Assembly: GCA_964486685.1 (NCBI GenBank) | Contig: CAZAOE010000023.1 | Coordinates: forward strand, 1 to 15,894 | Reading direction: 5' to 3' | Length of the DNA stretch: 15,894 nt | Source of the DNA: JAIOTH01 sp964486685 | GTDB lineage: Bacteria; Patescibacteriota; Patescibacteriia; UBA1558; S5-K13 | Shown here: piece after piece, positions 1-7,387 of the stretch | Position numbering within the stretch: the first letter of the stretch is position 1 | Layout: each line of letters opens with the position of its first letter | Notes under the pieces: model-generated | The model's input: the letters and a program-made list of their open reading frames with translations, nothing else | What the model was told of the DNA's origin: nothing | Databases searched by the model: none | Translations under genes and position numbers: made by a program

Positions 1-85
1 TGCTTTGTTTAAAAAGGGATTGACTTAATTTATAGGTATATTTAAATAATTTTAATAACTTTATAAAATTAATTTAACGCTTAAC

Positions 86-1150
86 TTAGGAACCAAGACC
101 TAAAAGTTTAATGCCTAATTCTATAAGCAACCCTACTGCTGTAATTGCTGTACCAGCTGGATTAGATAGGGCCTTATAAACAATAACAATAAAAACACAT
201 ATAATTAAAATGATTAGGGCCTCTATAAATGTCAATAGAATAAAAAGCATAATCCACTCTATCTCAGTCCTGTCTCTTCCTCTGATAATTTTTTCCTTAA
301 TAAGAGGATCCATTGGGGAAAGAAAGGAAATAATATTTTTTTCAAATTTTAAATATTTTAAAACAAATAAAAATAATAAACCAAAATAAGTTAAAGTCCA
401 AGAAGAAAAATAATGTAACCAACATTGCCGATAAAACTCAAAACTTAATAATTTAATAGCTTTATTAGTTACTTCCTCTTTTACACCCCTTGCTTTATCT
501 CGTTTATTTTTTCCCCTAGCTTGTTTTTTAAATTTATTCCACTCTTGAATGGTTTTAAATTTTTGATTTTTGTTTTTGTCTTCATTCTTGTCATTATTTT
601 CCGATTTCTTTTGTTTATTTCTACCAGCCGCTAATTGACCCTGAGGTCCTAATTCTGGTTTTTTATTCTTCTTGTTCTTTGACTCTCCCATCTTCTGTTC
701 TTCGGACTCTTTGTTCTCTTGTTCTTTATTTTCATCTTCCTTATTCTCTAATTTTTTATCATCTTGTCCTTTAGGTTCTTCGCCCTTGCCCTTATTTTTT
801 AATTTCTTTTGTTGATTTTTATCAGCCGCTAATTGACCCTGAGGTCCTAATTCTAATTTTTCATCATTCTGTTCACCGGATTTTCCGTCATTTTGTTCAT
901 TGGCCCCTTGTTCTTTAGCCCCTCCATCCTTCTGCTCATCATCGGTTTCAGGTTTTCCCTTATTTTCTCCGGCCTGACTAATTTCAGAAAGATTATCACC
1001 ATTTTCCTTATCTCCTCCTTTTTGTTTAACGTCTATTTTTAATTCTAAATTAATTTCTTTAGGATATCCCCTATTTTTATCATCAACCACTAAAGGAACA
1101 ACTTTATTTTCCCCTGGCTTTAAATCAACTTCTTGTTTATCTGTAGCCAT
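86..1150 (-). CDS. Lys/Glu/Asn-rich membrane protein of unknown function, last visible gene of the secretion operon
   Basis: I do not recognise this 354-aa protein. Residues 1-40 look like a short beta-rich segment. Residues 40-230 are highly charged and low in complexity, rich in K, E, N, D, Q and G, and probably disordered. Within that stretch the motif ELGPQGQLAA occurs twice, at about 100-109 and 166-175, each followed by a basic NxxKK segment, so the region arose partly by internal duplication. Three hydrophobic segments (about 244-265, 299-326, 332-350) suggest a C-terminal membrane anchor, with a basic stretch just before the first. Its start lies 6 bp after the stop of the upstream 194-aa gene, so it belongs to the same transcript as the VirB4-like ATPase. 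A VirB6-like or surface-adhesion role is possible by position but no motif shows it. No Shine-Dalgarno precedes the start. Confidence 0.75.
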   Translation of the reverse strand: MATDKQEVDLKPGENKVVPLVVDDKNRGYPKEINLELKIDVKQKGGDKENGDNLSEISQAGENKGKPETDDEQKDGGAKEQGANEQNDGKSGEQNDEKLELGPQGQLAADKNQQKKLKNKGKGEEPKGQDDKKLENKEDENKEQENKESEEQKMGESKNKKNKKPELGPQGQLAAGRNKQKKSENNDKNEDKNKNQKFKTIQEWNKFKKQARGKNKRDKARGVKEEVTNKAIKLLSFEFYRQCWLHYFSSWTLTYFGLLFLFVLKYLKFEKNIISFLSPMDPLIKEKIIRGRDRTEIEWIMLFILLTFIEALIILIICVFIVIVYKALSNPAGTAITAVGLLIELGIKLLGLGS

Positions 1151-1156
1151 AATATT

Positions 1157-1741
1157 TTATTCCCATTCAGCATCATCTACTAACCAGGTCTCATTTTCAG
1201 TTATTAAATCTAAAATTAAGGCCTGATAAAAAACTGATTCTTGCTCATCTAAAACTTGTTTTCTTTGAGTATTTACTTTAACATCAGCAAAATCTGCTGT
1301 AGATTCCAAAACCTGGACATTTAAAACTTTGGTCTCTATACCATAATAAACACTATCATCATTTAATTTATCATTATTAGTAATAAAATTATTTAAAACC
1401 AAAACCATATTTTTAGTCATATATATTTCAGCTGACTTAAAATTATTATTTTGATTATGATTAGACCAAGAACCATATCTTTCTGTAAAATTACGGGCGA
1501 CTGATTCCAAATCTAATTCTAATTGGCTCTCTTGCCTTTCTATAGGTTTTAAATTTTCTTTTTGTACTTCTTGATTATCTTTAACGTCATTAATTAATGG
1601 TTCTGACAAATTTTCTTCATTATTTAAAAAATTCTGACCCCTGTTGTTAGTAAAAAGATAACTTAAAAAAACAATTAAAGCCACAATCACAAAAACTATA
1701 ATTAAGGTCTTAATCTGTTTTTTGGTCATTTGAAAATTCAT
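1157..1741 (-). CDS. single-pass membrane protein, VirB8-like in layout
   Basis: This 194-aa protein has a short cytoplasmic N-terminus, one transmembrane segment at about residues 11-30 and an extracytoplasmic domain. The linker at about 31-80 is acidic and Asn-rich. The rest, with a predicted helix carrying NFTERYGSWS followed by beta-rich segments, has the layout of NTF2-like VirB8/TcpC domains of type IV secretion systems. That is an inference from topology and position, not from a diagnostic motif. It lies 25 bp downstream of the VirB4-family ATPase gene and 6 bp upstream of the next gene, so it is co-transcribed with them. No Shine-Dalgarno is seen; the start is the first in-frame ATG ahead of the membrane segment. 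Confidence 0.75.
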   Translation of the reverse strand: MNFQMTKKQIKTLIIVFVIVALIVFLSYLFTNNRGQNFLNNEENLSEPLINDVKDNQEVQKENLKPIERQESQLELDLESVARNFTERYGSWSNHNQNNNFKSAEIYMTKNMVLVLNNFITNNDKLNDDSVYYGIETKVLNVQVLESTADFADVKVNTQRKQVLDEQESVFYQALILDLITENETWLVDDAEWE

Positions 1742-1766
1742 ATTTATATTTTTTAATAATTATTTA

Positions 1767-3650
1767 TTAAACAACCTCTTCCTGGCTTTGGGATTTATCA
1801 AATTCTCTTTTGGCTTCTTCTATTTCTAAAAGCTGTTTAGGATCAGAAGTAATTAATTGGTCTTCGGTATAGGAGGCCTCAATTTGGATAGCGACATGTT
1901 TATCACCAGCAAAAAATATTCCCTGACCAACCCGACCCTGTAAAAGCAAATATTTTTCCTCGTCCGTCAGCATAAAGGTCTTTTTAATCAGATCAATAGC
2001 TGCTGGCGACTGTCTTAATAATAATTGCATCGCCGAATTCGTCACAATGGCCTGTCCATAAGGTGAATTTAAAAAATCATTAACATCTTGAGTAATGGTA
2101 GTAACCCCTAAATAATATTTTCGGCATCTTTTAACTAAAGCATAAATAAATTTAGCGCTATCTTCGTGTTGCATTAACCACCAGGCCTCATCAATCACTA
2201 AAATCCTCTTTTTCATTTCCGAGCGGACCAAGTTCCAAATATAATTAACAATCGTATAAATAGCAATCGGCCTTAATTCGTCCTCCAAGTCCCGCACACT
2301 AAATACTATTAAATTATTTGTGGTATCTACATTAGTAGGACTATTAAATAATCCTGCAAAAGTGCCTTCAGTATATTTTTTAACTCTTTGGGCCAAATCA
2401 TCACCGCCCTCCATGCTTGATAAAATTTCTTCAAAATCCTTCATTAAAGGCGAAGCTATTTTTTCTAAATCTGCTTCCGCTGTAATATCTTTTTTTTCAT
2501 AAGTTTCTAATAAGGCCCTATCTACCAAAGAATCCTCTAAGTGTGATAATTTACCAACCATTAAACGAATTAAGCCCTTTAAAGTAATAATAGCGCTCCT
2601 GATAATATCTGCTACTTTAACGTCTTTAGAAATGCCCTTGGGTAAATCAAAGGGGTTTAATTTACTATCTGAATTTAAAGAAAGATTAATATATGTTCCT
2701 CCTACGGCATCAGATAAATGTTCGTATTCTTTTTCAGGGTCAATAATTATAACACTAGTGCCCATCATTAAACTTCTTAAAACTTCCAATTTAATAGCAT
2801 AGGACTTACCAGCGCCAGAAGTGGCAAAAACAACTGCGTTAGCATTTTGAAGAGAAAATCTATCAAATAAAATTAAAGAATTATTATGTCTATTTATGCC
2901 ATATAAAATACCGTCATTGCTGGTCAATTCTGAAGAAATAAAAGGAAAAGAAGCCGAAGCCGGAGAAGAATTCATATTATTAACTATATAAAGCTCATCA
3001 TTGCCCATCGGCAAAGTAGAATTAAAACCATTTTTCTGAGTAAATAAAGCCCTTTTAGTAAAAATTAATTTAGAACCAAATATATTTTCAACAATTTCTA
3101 CCTTTTTTCCTAAATCCTCTTCACTATCAGCATAAATAGTTATATATAAAGCAAAATGAAAAAATCTTTCCACTCCTTGAGTTAAGCCATCTCTTAGGGA
3201 CTCAATATCTTGTAAAGCTGTTTGGCGTTGTGGATCTCGGGGAGCACCCTTTTCCTGGTCAGCGCTTAATTGGGCCTCTAAAGAGCCAACTTTATTTCTT
3301 AATTTTTTTAAAATCTTTTCCGAAGGTATAGGATAATAATACATAGCAATGTCTAAAGGTATGGAATAATTTATCACTGGAGCAAACCAGCCAATACTAA
3401 GATAACGAGGATAAGTAATAACATATAAAGTACTGACATATTTACTGCCTAATCTTAAAAAATTACTATCCACTCTAAAAGCCGAAGGAGCAATTAAGTC
3501 CTTAATAGAAACTCGCCCTCTCCGATAAATCTTTTCAGCTTCTAAGAGCTCTATTTTATCTTCGTCTTTTAATTCCTGTTTTTTAGATTTTTTAGAATTT
3601 TGCAAAGATTTTTGCTGAAGCGATTTTTGAATTTGTTTTCGTTTAAACAT
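1767..3650 (-). CDS. virB4: VirB4/TraC-family type IV secretion ATPase
   Basis: This 627-aa protein should be the cytoplasmic or membrane-associated hexameric ATPase that energises a type IV secretion or conjugation-like machine. Residues 40-215 form the N-terminal VirB4/TraC region. The RecA-like ATPase domain begins near 265, with Walker A at 276-283 (ATSGAGKS; the usual first Gly is Ala). Walker B is at 483-488 (ILVIDE), followed by the AWWL segment typical of the family, and a TTITQD segment near 515 matches the conserved Gln motif. The C-terminus is charged. It lies downstream of the TraC-like and PrgI genes in the order usual for Gram-positive and Patescibacteria systems. The gap to the TraC-like gene is 245 bp and filled with repeats. 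A coupling protein (VirD4) and relaxase are not in the window, so DNA transfer cannot be assumed. Confidence 0.93.
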   Translation of the reverse strand: MFKRKQIQKSLQQKSLQNSKKSKKQELKDEDKIELLEAEKIYRRGRVSIKDLIAPSAFRVDSNFLRLGSKYVSTLYVITYPRYLSIGWFAPVINYSIPLDIAMYYYPIPSEKILKKLRNKVGSLEAQLSADQEKGAPRDPQRQTALQDIESLRDGLTQGVERFFHFALYITIYADSEEDLGKKVEIVENIFGSKLIFTKRALFTQKNGFNSTLPMGNDELYIVNNMNSSPASASFPFISSELTSNDGILYGINRHNNSLILFDRFSLQNANAVVFATSGAGKSYAIKLEVLRSLMMGTSVIIIDPEKEYEHLSDAVGGTYINLSLNSDSKLNPFDLPKGISKDVKVADIIRSAIITLKGLIRLMVGKLSHLEDSLVDRALLETYEKKDITAEADLEKIASPLMKDFEEILSSMEGGDDLAQRVKKYTEGTFAGLFNSPTNVDTTNNLIVFSVRDLEDELRPIAIYTIVNYIWNLVRSEMKKRILVIDEAWWLMQHEDSAKFIYALVKRCRKYYLGVTTITQDVNDFLNSPYGQAIVTNSAMQLLLRQSPAAIDLIKKTFMLTDEEKYLLLQGRVGQGIFFAGDKHVAIQIEASYTEDQLITSDPKQLLEIEEAKREFDKSQSQEEVV

Positions 3651-3895
3651 ATTTATATTGAATTTACAATTTTCAATTTTACCTACCTGCCGGTCTTCGA
3701 CTCTGAGAGCTGAGCTCTCAGCTCAGACTCGAATGAGCAGGCAGGAATTTTCATTTAATTTTTCTCTCGACCCCGAGGGTCTCGAGACCGAGGGGCAATA
3801 TTTCAATTTACAATTTATAAACATTAATAACTGATAATTGAATAATTGGTTATTAAATTTAAATTGGTAATTGGTAATTGAAAATTGATTATATA
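3651..3895. repeat. repeat-filled spacer inside the secretion operon: GC-rich palindromes and heptamer repeats
   Basis: Three kinds of sequence fill this gap. (1) In-register 7-bp units of the AAYYNNN type: AATTTAC, AATTTTC, AATTTTA at 3661-3681, and AATTGGT twice, AATTGAA, AATTGAT at 3862-3889. (2) A nested GC-rich palindrome at 3686-3745: outer arms CCTGCC (3686-3691) and GGCAGG (3740-3745), and a perfect core CTGAGAGCTGAGCTCTCAG at 3703-3721. (3) A second palindrome, GGTCTCGAGACC at 3778-3789, within repeated CCGAGG motifs. On the minus-strand transcript these would fold into strong hairpins between the TraC-like and VirB4 genes and could affect their relative expression. No ORF was found here. 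Confidence 0.7.
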
Positions 3896-4567
3896 TTATT
3901 CATCAATTTTAATTTTTTCTATATCTTTTATTTTTTCTCTTTTGGAAATTTCTGGGTTATAAGAATTATAATAAAGTTCTATCAAACTAGCAGTGTCTAA
4001 AACTGTTGATTTTAAACCCATTCCTTCTAAACCACCCTGAATATGACCAACTCTTCTAAATAACTGGTCTTGATACTCATCATATTCTTTCTTTTTTAAT
4101 TTTAAAGTTTGAGCTGGTGAAAAAAGGTTTGTTAATCTATTAAAAAATCCTTTTTTCTTGTCAGTTAAAGCAGAATAAGGAACAATAACATAAAATTTCT
4201 TAGTCATAATTGATTGGAGTTGTAAAAGTTCTCTTATAAACTGGGTATAGTCCAATGTCTGCATTCTCAAAAGTTCATTGGTCTGTTGTTTGGATAAATT
4301 TTCTAATTTTTGCAAATAATTATCAATATCTAAATTTCTGGACTGAATTACTATTTGCAAAGGATAATTAATGGAATTTAAAAATGAATAAAAATTGGAA
4401 ATTATCCCTTCTTGCTCGTCTTGACTTTTTAAAGCAAAATTTATAGAAGAAACCATTAAAACAGACCTGACTGTTCCATTTTTTAAAATAGCCATATTGT
4501 CCTTAATGTCTGCAATCTCTAAAAAAGATTGGGTAGAAGCGTTTGTATTGGTTTTTTTATTATTCAT
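3896..4567 (-). CDS. TraC-like conjugation-associated protein (VirB4 N-terminal-domain-like, no ATPase domain)
   Basis: This 223-aa protein starts with a segment of alternating hydrophobic strands (FLEIADIKDNMAILKNG, then SVLMVSSINFAL). This resembles the stand-alone TraC-like domain found between PrgI and VirB4 in Gram-positive conjugative and Patescibacteria operons. A helical middle (about 55-120) is followed by a YVIVPYS strand, a basic KKKGFFNRL segment and a final helical part. There is no Walker motif. It probably partners the VirB4 ATPase at the membrane. The start codon is the ATG at 4565-4567, which lies directly against one end of a 95-bp inverted-repeat element; that element contributes the CGGG just before the ATG. 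No canonical Shine-Dalgarno is present. Confidence 0.8.
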   Translation of the reverse strand: MNNKKTNTNASTQSFLEIADIKDNMAILKNGTVRSVLMVSSINFALKSQDEQEGIISNFYSFLNSINYPLQIVIQSRNLDIDNYLQKLENLSKQQTNELLRMQTLDYTQFIRELLQLQSIMTKKFYVIVPYSALTDKKKGFFNRLTNLFSPAQTLKLKKKEYDEYQDQLFRRVGHIQGGLEGMGLKSTVLDTASLIELYYNSYNPEISKREKIKDIEKIKIDE

Positions 4568-4662
4568 CCCGTTAGATAATTATTTGTAATAATATTTATA
4601 ACCTTGATTCAGGCCTTTTTATACTCATCCCATTAAAAAATAAATTAATATTATCTAACGGG
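4568..4662. mobile_element. 95-bp MITE-like element with perfect 13-bp terminal inverted repeats
   Basis: The ends are exact inverted repeats: CCCGTTAGATAAT at 4568-4580 and ATTATCTAACGGG at 4650-4662. ATTCAT directly flanks both sides (4562-4567 and 4663-4668), which looks like a 6-bp target-site duplication. The interior is AT-rich with no transposase, so it would be non-autonomous. It lies between the TraC-like start codon and the PrgI stop, and the left ATTCAT contains the TraC-like start codon. On the transcript it could fold into a hairpin with a long loop. An alternative reading is a purely structural intercistronic hairpin; the direct repeats favour insertion. Confidence 0.55.
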
Positions 4663-4670
4663 ATTCATAA

Positions 4671-5162
4671 TCAAATAATATTATTCTTAATTTTTTCTTT
4701 AAAATTAATATCTTTTTCTTTTAATTCTGCTAGGTCATTTTCTCCCGTATAACTTCCTCCGGTATCAACAATTAAAGAAAGTTCTGTTAGCCGAGAAATT
4801 GGTAATTTTTTAGGATAAAATTCATATTTATTTTTTTTAGATTCTGCTGACTTTGTTTCTGTCTCTTTGCCAATATCTTCTCCTTTTTTCCAAACAGCAA
4901 CTTTTTTTGTCTTAAAAACAAAATCTAAAAAATCCAATAGAAAAAAATGAAAATTTTTACCATTTACTTTTACAAATGCCATGACAATGGTTAATCCAGC
5001 AATTATAAATAATTCCAATAAAAATAAAGAAAAATCGGAAAGCTTATATGATATAAATATTAAAAGTCCGCCGATTGTACAAATAATAAATTGTCTAACC
5101 GTAATTGGACCAAATATTTTGTCCTCTACTTCGGTGAATTGGGGAACTAAAAATCTATCCAT
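4671..5162 (-). CDS. PrgI family protein (VirB3-like inner-membrane T4SS component)
   Basis: The N-terminus reads RFLVPQFTEVEDKIFGPIT, the hallmark start of the PrgI family (VPQF..VEDKI.GP.T..QF). Two closely spaced transmembrane helices follow at about 23-39 and 45-63. A juxtamembrane segment (NGKNFHFFLLDFLDFVFKTKKVAVW) and a charged cytoplasmic tail of about 70 residues complete the 163 aa. PrgI proteins correspond to VirB3/TcpE and anchor the VirB4 ATPase at the inner membrane. The gene starts one base after the stop of the 364-aa gene (TAA-T-ATG), so the two are translationally coupled. It ends with TGA, which shows that UGA acts as stop here. The tail from residue 95 on is variable and may be specific to this lineage. 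Confidence 0.9.
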   Translation of the reverse strand: MDRFLVPQFTEVEDKIFGPITVRQFIICTIGGLLIFISYKLSDFSLFLLELFIIAGLTIVMAFVKVNGKNFHFFLLDFLDFVFKTKKVAVWKKGEDIGKETETKSAESKKNKYEFYPKKLPISRLTELSLIVDTGGSYTGENDLAELKEKDINFKEKIKNNII

Positions 5163-5163
5163 A

Positions 5164-6258
5164 TTAAAATCTTAATTTTTTATTTAAATCGGTAATAGCG
5201 CTAAATTCTTCTTTACTTAAAACCTTATCTCTAGATAGGGCTCTTTTTTCAATAATTTTATCAATAGAAATATCGTTTTCCATGCTCTCTTTGCCCATAG
5301 ATAGATAAATTTGATAAATTTCACTTTGGCGCCAATTATTAACAGCTTCGGCTTTTTTTGAATAAGAGTCCTTTTCTAAAGCATCTATTTTATCAATAAT
5401 TTTCTGAATGGCCTCTAAGGGATTTTTAGAAATTTTTCTAAAATTATTTAAAGTAATTTCTGATAATTCTTCTGCTGGGCCAATTACTTTATCCTTTTTT
5501 CTAACATCAAAAATTTTGGGTTTATTTGCTATATTATTAACATTATAATGCCTTTGCATTGTCGGAATATAAGAATCTTTTTTTTCTATTTTAATATTCT
5601 GTCGCGGATCTTTATTGGCTAAATTTTCAAATTGACCAGTATTTTTATTTATTTCTTTTTTGTCTTTAATGTCATTAATTATCACTCCCTGAACTTGGTC
5701 AATTTTTTCCCGAATATTTGCTAATAAATCAATTAATTTTCGAGATAAATCTAAACTTAAATTCAATCCTGAATTGTCTATGGAATTTTGGAAAAAATTC
5801 AAAACATCAACTTTTTTTCTGGTGTGTTTTAAAAAGGACAATATTATATTTTTAAATCTGCTTTCTAACTGAGCCGCTAAATTTAAATTGTAATTATTAG
5901 AAATTTTTTCTACTATTTTACTTAAACTATACTTTTTAGCTTGCTGATTGCCTATACTGGATATTTTTTTTCTTTCCTTTTCAATATCATCTTCATCATC
6001 TAAATTAAAATAAAAAGCCGACTTTTTATTCCACACCATAGGCGGAGGGGGGTTTAATTGCAATTCTTCTTTTCCAGTGTCTAATAAACTTGTGATAGGG
6101 CCTTCTGGCTTTTTTTGTTGATATAATTTTTCTAATTCTAAATCTGATAAATTTCCATGAAAAAATACCTTAAAATCACCATCTTCCTCTTTTAAGATGA
6201 TTTCGTCATTAATATCAGAAAAATTCGCCAAATTATTTTTATTTTGGTTTTTGTCCAT
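5164..6258 (-). CDS. conserved-looking cytoplasmic protein of unknown function, first gene of the secretion operon
   Basis: This 364-aa protein has no signal peptide and no membrane segment. An acidic N-terminus (1-60) leads to a proline run at 70-73 in the segment NPPPPMVWNK. Helical regions rich in charged residues follow at about 110-190. A separate helical module at about 255-364 ends in DLNKKLRF. The C-terminal module (GPAEELSEITLNNFRKIS, then a Trp-Arg-Gln-Ser segment and SKEEF) looks like a compact conserved domain, and I believe similar proteins occur beside PrgI in other Patescibacteria, but I cannot name a function. It is the promoter-proximal gene, read from the extended -10 at 6419-6427 through a ~150-nt leader. 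It abuts prgI with one base between stop and start. A cytoplasmic adaptor of the secretion machine is a reasonable guess only. Confidence 0.8.
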   Translation of the reverse strand: MDKNQNKNNLANFSDINDEIILKEEDGDFKVFFHGNLSDLELEKLYQQKKPEGPITSLLDTGKEELQLNPPPPMVWNKKSAFYFNLDDEDDIEKERKKISSIGNQQAKKYSLSKIVEKISNNYNLNLAAQLESRFKNIILSFLKHTRKKVDVLNFFQNSIDNSGLNLSLDLSRKLIDLLANIREKIDQVQGVIINDIKDKKEINKNTGQFENLANKDPRQNIKIEKKDSYIPTMQRHYNVNNIANKPKIFDVRKKDKVIGPAEELSEITLNNFRKISKNPLEAIQKIIDKIDALEKDSYSKKAEAVNNWRQSEIYQIYLSMGKESMENDISIDKIIEKRALSRDKVLSKEEFSAITDLNKKLRF

Positions 6259-6274
6259 TGTTTATATTTACTTA

Positions 6275-6324
6275 TTAGCGACGTAGAGTGAGATCCCGCT
6301 GAGCGGGACGAACCGAGGAGCTAA
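6275..6324. repeat. GC-rich nested hairpin in the leader of the secretion operon
   Basis: Outer arms TTAGC (6275-6279) and GCTAA (6320-6324) enclose an inner perfect hairpin TCCCGC-TGA-GCGGGA (6294-6308). The segment stands out from its AT-rich surroundings. In the minus-strand RNA it lies about 15-65 nt upstream of the first start codon (6258) and could limit ribosome access. It may be a dispersed palindromic repeat rather than a dedicated regulator. Confidence 0.55.
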
Positions 6325-6418
6325 CATATGTTTAACGCCTCAGAACTTACTCTAAATTTACACTAATAGAATTAACCTCAATTAAATACTCCGCTAATTT
6401 ACCACTAATAACATTTAT

Positions 6419-6427
6419 ATTATAACA
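6419..6427 (-). promoter_or_regulatory. extended -10 promoter of the secretion operon
   Basis: On the minus strand this reads TGTTATAAT: a perfect -10 hexamer TATAAT (6419-6424) preceded by the extended TGn motif (6425-6427). No good -35 is seen, as expected for an extended -10 promoter. The same nine bases occur ahead of glyA (9589-9597) and ahead of ychF (14145-14153), which supports it as the house promoter type. It implies a 5' leader of roughly 150 nt before the ATG at 6258. Confidence 0.6.
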
Positions 6428-6443
6428 TATTTTTACTTTTAAA

Positions 6444-6472
6444 TAAAAAAACCATTAAAATAAATTTAATGG
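6444..6472 (-). terminator. intrinsic terminator of the methyltransferase gene
   Basis: On the minus strand an 8-bp stem CCATTAAA/TTTAATGG (6465-6472 with 6452-6459) with a 5-nt loop is followed by a run of seven T. It lies 20 bp after the methyltransferase stop. It separates that gene from the secretion operon promoter 20 bp further on. Confidence 0.7.
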
Positions 6473-6491
6473 GATAAAATTTAAAAAATAA

Positions 6492-7148
6492 TTATTTTCT
6501 GCAAACACTAACTATATTATTTCTACTTTCCGACAATTCTAATTTTTCATTTTCAAAACTAACCTGTTTTAATAATTTGGCTAATTCCTGAATTGTAAAT
6601 CCATGATAAAACCGATTAGCTAATATTTTGCCTTGATTATTTTTATAAGGAACTATAAAACTTTTCCAGCCCTTAAAAATATTTCGATATTTAAGATACT
6701 TTTTTTGCCATAAATTCCAATTAGTCATCAACAAATATCCATTTGGTTTTAACCAGAAACGAATATTTTTTAAAAACTTAATTCTTTGTTTTTTGGTTTT
6801 TATATGATGGAATGTAGCTATACATAAAATAACATCAAAGCTATTTTCTTGAAAATTTGAATTTAAAATATCTTCAACTATAAATTCAGCTTTTTTGATT
6901 TTACCTCTGTCCTCTTTTTTGGCATAATTAAGTTGCTGCTCGGAAATATCTACAAAAACACAATCTAATTCAAAATTTTTTAAAACTCTAATAATTCGGC
7001 CCGAACCACAGCCCAAATCTAAAACAGATTGACCATCTTGAAAATATTTACTAAACTCTAATAATTCGACCTGTAAATGCTTTTTTCTGGTCAAGTTAAA
7101 ATGCTTAGCTATCGCATCATAAGATTGTTTAATATCTTCGTTACCCAT
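6492..7148 (-). CDS. Trm9/ALKBH8-like class I SAM methyltransferase, probable tRNA wobble-uridine enzyme
   Basis: This 218-aa protein is a Rossmann-fold methyltransferase. Motif I is at 42-52 (VLDLGCGSGRI), the acidic ribose-binding position at 67-68 (VDIS), and motif IV at 105-115 (DVILCIATFHH). The HH at 114-115 followed by KTKKQR matches the Trm9 pattern (HH.ST..RR). Two further segments match Trm9: FIVPY (164-168, Trm9 VPW) and NRFYHGFTIQEL (178-189, Trm9 YYH-gel). In eukaryotes Trm9 methylates the carboxymethyl group that Elongator (Elp3) places on U34 of tRNA. The gene is divergent from elp3, 239 bp away, which strongly favours this reading over a generic SAM methyltransferase. AAAGGA lies only 2 nt from the ATG, a poor ribosome site. 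It ends at its own terminator. Confidence 0.85.
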   Translation of the reverse strand: MGNEDIKQSYDAIAKHFNLTRKKHLQVELLEFSKYFQDGQSVLDLGCGSGRIIRVLKNFELDCVFVDISEQQLNYAKKEDRGKIKKAEFIVEDILNSNFQENSFDVILCIATFHHIKTKKQRIKFLKNIRFWLKPNGYLLMTNWNLWQKKYLKYRNIFKGWKSFIVPYKNNQGKILANRFYHGFTIQELAKLLKQVSFENEKLELSESRNNIVSVCRK

Positions 7149-7387
7149 AATCCTTTATTTAATTTACAATTATCAATTATCAATTTGAATTTAATAATCA
7201 ATTTATCAATTATCAATATCTTACTAAATTATTCACTTCAAACTTTAATCAGGAGACATTGAAAATTAAATCATTGAAAATTCAATTAAAATTTAAAATT
7301 GGTAATTGAAAATTGGATACATTTTTTATTAAAACCTTCTAACAAATTTAAAAAAATCTACAACCTATAACCTACAACCTAATTCCC
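7149..7387. repeat. divergent intergenic region filled with heptamer repeats
   Basis: Most of the 239 bp between the methyltransferase and elp3 is degenerate 7-bp tandem repeats of the AAYYNNN type. 7161-7188 reads AATTTAC, AATTATC, AATTATC, AATTTGA. 7355-7382 reads AATCTAC, AACCTAT, AACCTAC, AACCTAA, ending 5 bp before the elp3 start codon. The middle (7262-7316) has looser copies (AATTGAA, AATTGGA). I see no confident promoter for either gene. Confidence 0.6.

Noticed and set aside
4981..5175. Plus-strand frame of 64 codons opposite prgI
   Set aside because: It is antisense to the conserved PrgI membrane segments and has no ribosome site.
7255..7310. Short frame starting at TTG after AGGAGA upstream of elp3
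   Set aside because: It encodes only about 16 residues from heptamer-type repeat sequence and lacks any other support.
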